Assembly (NCBI RefSeq): GCF_002443255.2
Contig: NW_019211455.1
Span: forward strand, 11,478,280-11,542,279
From: Varroa destructor
Lineage: Eukaryota > Arthropoda > Arachnida > Mesostigmata > Varroidae
Length of the DNA: 64,000 bases
Direction of reading: 5' to 3'
The notes beneath the pieces were generated by a model that was given only the letters and a program-made list of their open reading frames with translations, was not told the DNA's origin and did no database searches. Positions 60,970 to 64,000 of the stretch are shown piece after piece; the stretch's first letter is position 1; each line of letters begins with the position of its first letter. The position numbers and the translations under genes are program-made.

Positions 60970-62174
60970 CTGGCAATGACAGTAAGTTGAATTACGAGGT
61001 GGCCAGGGGCCATGCTCAGATCGGGAGCTGGGCTCTTATCATGTCTTGCTATACGAACATGTGGTCTTCATGCGTCAATATCGGTACTGGCCGACGCGGA
61101 ACAATAAACTGTAAAAGCTGATCGGATCCGCCAGGCCAATGTCTTTCTCTCGCTGTAGAGAAAAATACGGTCATAAACGAGCTACTCATCGACATGTGTG
61201 ATTAAATAGAGAAAATAAATTTACTGTGAGAGGCACTATCCGCCGTTATGCAATATAAAAGGATGTCCTTGATGTGTATGGTCCTGTTTACAACTGTATA
61301 TCCTTTTCCGAATTGTAGCCTAGAAGCTGTGCATTGCAGCTAATACAAGCTATTTGATTTTATGTACGGTATCTCACACTGGCTATCGACGAGGCATCTC
61401 TGCAGTCTAGTCTGCTGCTCAGAGCCCGTTTAAAGTGGCGTTTCTTTTTCTAGCAGAGCTGATTGCATCGTTTTAGTAGCCAAACATCCTATTCAGATGA
61501 AAAATTATCATTAATATATATGCCTGTTCACACCGATTTTCGCTAATCACTTATCATACATGGTGGTATGAGTTACCAATCGCAACGTACATGCCATGCC
61601 AGCGAGAAGTGTGTCAAACCAGATTCAGAGGAAGCCTTGAGCCTTTACTAACTGCCCGAACGCCTGTGGGGTCCGGGGTTATCGATTTGACCTAACCTAA
61701 CAAATTAGCGTACATTCAGTGGCTGTACAGTTGAATAGACGAATCTTTTTTCTTTCGTCTACCCCATGCGGCCTGTCTTGCTTGCCTTAGCCATGGACTT
61801 CGTTCTATGTTCTACCAACCTGTTTGCTCCACCTCATGACAACTACTCTCACCAACTACTTTTTCTTCAAGGCGAAAAAAAAAAACGAAGAGAGAAGAAA
61901 GAAGCTCGAAGTGGCTCCATCCGAACCCACACTACCCTCCAAGTAACGACTGCTACGCCAGTGTGGCTGGTTATGACTGGTAGTTTTAGGTACATGATCA
62001 AATATACATCTGAGTGCTAGTATCGCTTCGCTAGAATTTTTTCGTCAACATCATCTTTGTCTGGTTGTGGCAATCACAAGTCAACACCCGTGCACACTCC
62101 CCCCTTCCATACTCAGCACGAGCTTACCCAAGACCGTTTCTTCTCTTTGCCGTTTTGTCTGGCGTTGTGCGCTG
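60970..62174. other. Anonymous DNA, no gene recognised
   Basis: No frame stands out. CCTAACCTAA at about 61691-61701 is two units of the arthropod telomere word but is isolated. An A-rich tract lies near 61866-61876. Confidence 0.55.
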
Positions 62175-62498
62175 ATGCTAGAGTTGAGGCCAACAGCAGT
62201 TGTGATGCGGCGTCAGCACCGACCGGCCGTCATCGTCACCGCCAACGCCGCCGCCGAAATCAGCGACGCACACAGCTCTGCCGCGTCGACCGCCTCTCTA
62301 CAAAATCTCGACTACTTACACGATCTACTAGATCGAAAGGCAATTGCTAATTACTTACTTGATCTAACCTTAACTAGCTACGCACGGAACGTTGAATTCG
62401 GGGCGTACGTGGACTGCATTGAAGAGCACAACACCAACTGTTGCATCTTAGATAGCCACTACCGCTTAAGCCAGCCGCAGATCCTTGAGATGCTTTAG
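62175..62498 (+). CDS. Orphan ATG frame, 107 aa, helix-like
   Basis: The ATG at 62175 is used because the same frame upstream (to 62067) is low-information. It ends in TAG at 62496-62498. The C-terminal two thirds is acidic and leucine-rich (for example LQNLDYLHDLLDRKAI and LLDLTLTSYARNVEF) and would form helices; two adjacent cysteines lie in an acidic context (EEHNTNCC). Codons ending in C are frequent in the first half. No family is recognised. A second plus frame (62057-62350) that reads arginine-rich sequence overlaps it, so the coding status is open. Confidence 0.18.
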   Translation: MLELRPTAVVMRRQHRPAVIVTANAAAEISDAHSSAASTASLQNLDYLHDLLDRKAIANYLLDLTLTSYARNVEFGAYVDCIEEHNTNCCILDSHYRLSQPQILEML

Positions 62499-62750
62499 AA
62501 TAACACCAGCAACCTAAATACTAACAGCAACAGCAGCAAAACCGGTACAAGGCCGTTCACGACCGACGTCTGTTGGGATGCTGCTGGTACATGACACAAA
62601 GCTTGATTGGCCTGTTCTTCAATGATGGAAACAGCCAAAATCCGCCACGGTGGTAGAAGAAATAGCAACTTCAGGCTTCATCGCCAACTGCCTTATGGTT
62701 CGATTCAGCCAAGCGTATACGGCGCTTCACTGCTCGAAGCTAAACGATGC

Positions 62751-62766
62751 GAGATTGCGCAATCTC
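62751..62766. repeat. 16-bp perfect palindrome
   Basis: GAGATTGCGCAATCTC is self-complementary. Confidence 0.93.
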
Positions 62767-62844
62767 AACGGTGACGGTGGATCAGGCCTATCGAAGCAAC
62801 GCGGCGACCACATATCCAAATTAACCGGCTTAACGTAAAGGCCA

Positions 62845-62870
62845 AGCAGGCTTGTGCCTGTAAGCCTGCT
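62845..62870. repeat. 9-bp perfect hairpin
   Basis: AGCAGGCTT pairs with AAGCCTGCT around an 8-base loop that repeats part of the stem word (GCCTG). Confidence 0.9.
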
Positions 62871-63717
62871 GTAAGGGTCCTCTGTTGTCCGCGTTCTCGG
62901 TTGAATCTAATTTAAGAGTTTACAAATATTGATACATATAGCTAAAGCGGATTGTCGACAGTTACTTTATATGGGGAGCTCACATTTTTCTAGTACCCAC
63001 AGCCCTTTCGATATACGGCTTCATCAGTGGACACATGAATCTGGCTTTTGTTTTCTGCTGAAACGAAATTATATCATTATTAACTAGTTATAATCTGCAT
63101 CCGATCATATCAACGACTTTGTCAAAACTGCTCAGTTTGATGACCAAGTTTTAAGTTAAGAACTATGCAAACTCTTCCGAGGGCATTTCCTCAACTGATA
63201 GAAATTGATGTTTACATTTCTCAAAGATGTGATAACAAAGCTAGGACTTTATCATGTATCGTATTCTACAATTCACAGTTGTATTTAGCAATTTTGACTA
63301 AGGGTTTTATGGCAAGATAGCTAGTGCCGAGTTTGAACGACCGATATCCGCGGTTTTTCGTGATTTACACGATACCAATCTTTGGGCATGGCTTAGCTGA
63401 AGGAGACATCATACAGATGCCCTGATCAACTTCTAAAATAATCCTTTATTGAAGTATAGCTACCTGACTGCAGCATTCTTGAAATAGGATTTTCCATAGA
63501 GCAATTGTGCTATTCGTAAATGCGTTTTACTTGTCCTGAAAACCGTTGACGCACATTTTTGTGTGTGCAATACATCGCTGATGTGATCATTTCCCAATTC
63601 CGCACTGTTGATACTGTGATACTGGACAGAGGCTGGCGCTGCTTTCGGTAGAATAACGAAACAGGACATGTTGACGAACGACGAGTAGCACGGACAACTT
63701 CGCCTTAACCTTCGTCG

Positions 63718-63776
63718 GTTGTTTTGGGTGGTTAACCTACATTGGGGTCCACGTTGTTTTGGGTCGTTGACCTACA
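63718..63776. repeat. 24-bp direct repeat, 35-bp period
   Basis: Copies at 63718-63741 and 63753-63776 share 22 of 24 positions (GTTGTTTTGGGT, then GTT, then ACCTACA). A partial reverse copy (AAAAACAAC) follows the second. This is a recent local duplication of unknown origin. Confidence 0.93.
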
Positions 63777-64000
63777 ACTAAAAACAACATTACCCTTAGT
63801 TAAACCGCTCAACGCTCACTTGTATCTATTTGGCCACCTTTTGAGTGCTCAACCAGCGGCGGCAATAGAAGCAGTAATAGTAGTACAGTCATTGGCGGGC
63901 CAGTGACTCGGTTTTTAACGCCGGCCGGGAAATACGCACAACATGGAGCGTCCGTAGAGGAACAACTCGGCGGACACCTCCATCGAGCTGAATCGCGCTC
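63777..64000. other. Window end, nothing recognised
   Basis: Mixed sequence without open frames of note. Any gene entering from the right is not visible. Confidence 0.5.

Larger units (their letters stand above)
62499..63717. other. Anonymous DNA, no gene recognised
   Basis: It contains a 16-bp palindrome (62751-62766) and a 9-bp hairpin (62845-62870). An AT-rich block covers 63.0-63.4 kb. A 69-codon minus frame (63460-63669) has no motif. Confidence 0.55.

Noticed and set aside
61691..61701. CCTAACCTAA, two units of the arthropod telomere repeat
   Set aside because: Only two units and isolated; other scattered CTAACC words show this is background.

Overview
The window looks like nuclear DNA of an animal, most likely an invertebrate and plausibly an arthropod. 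The reasons are the lack of dense gene packing, no stop-free frame longer than about 180 codons in 64 kb, many short microsatellites ((AT)n, (TTG)n, (CTG)n, (GCCA)n, (TGCA)n), no obvious CpG depletion by eye, and few recognisable transposons. I cannot name the species. Nothing suggests bacterial, plasmid, phage or organellar DNA: there are no operons, no ribosome-binding-site spacing, and no rRNA, tRNA or CRISPR.

I recognise no intact protein-coding gene. The stretch is best read as intergenic DNA or the inside of a very large intron. Composition alternates between AT-rich blocks (about 13.0-14.6, 23.7-24.3, 26.3-27.7, 29.4-31.1, 35.9-37.0, 47.6-48.0, 58.9-59.3 and 63.0-63.4 kb) and GC/CpG-rich islands (about 16.4-19.3, 34.7-35.3, 37.6-39.4, 43.9-45.2 and 55.3-56.6 kb).

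The most useful landmarks are these. (1) Four inverted repeats are too good to be chance: 16548-16595 (18-bp perfect arms), 32398-32456, 58548-58593 (pre-miRNA-like) and 58933-58979. (2) 20280-20525 is a short decayed frame whose residue pattern and YVDD box fit a Ty1/copia reverse transcriptase. (3) Several orphan open frames read like protein but match no family I know, chiefly 13503-13898 (minus), 16406-16639, 30419-30721, 62175-62498, and a run of plus-strand frames across 54453-56542 that is the best place to look for exons. (4) There is a local 35-bp-period duplication near the right end (63718-63776) and a set of short perfect palindromes.

No pathway or gene cooperation can be inferred. 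The open frames are reported at low confidence because random sequence of this size is expected to contain several frames of similar length.
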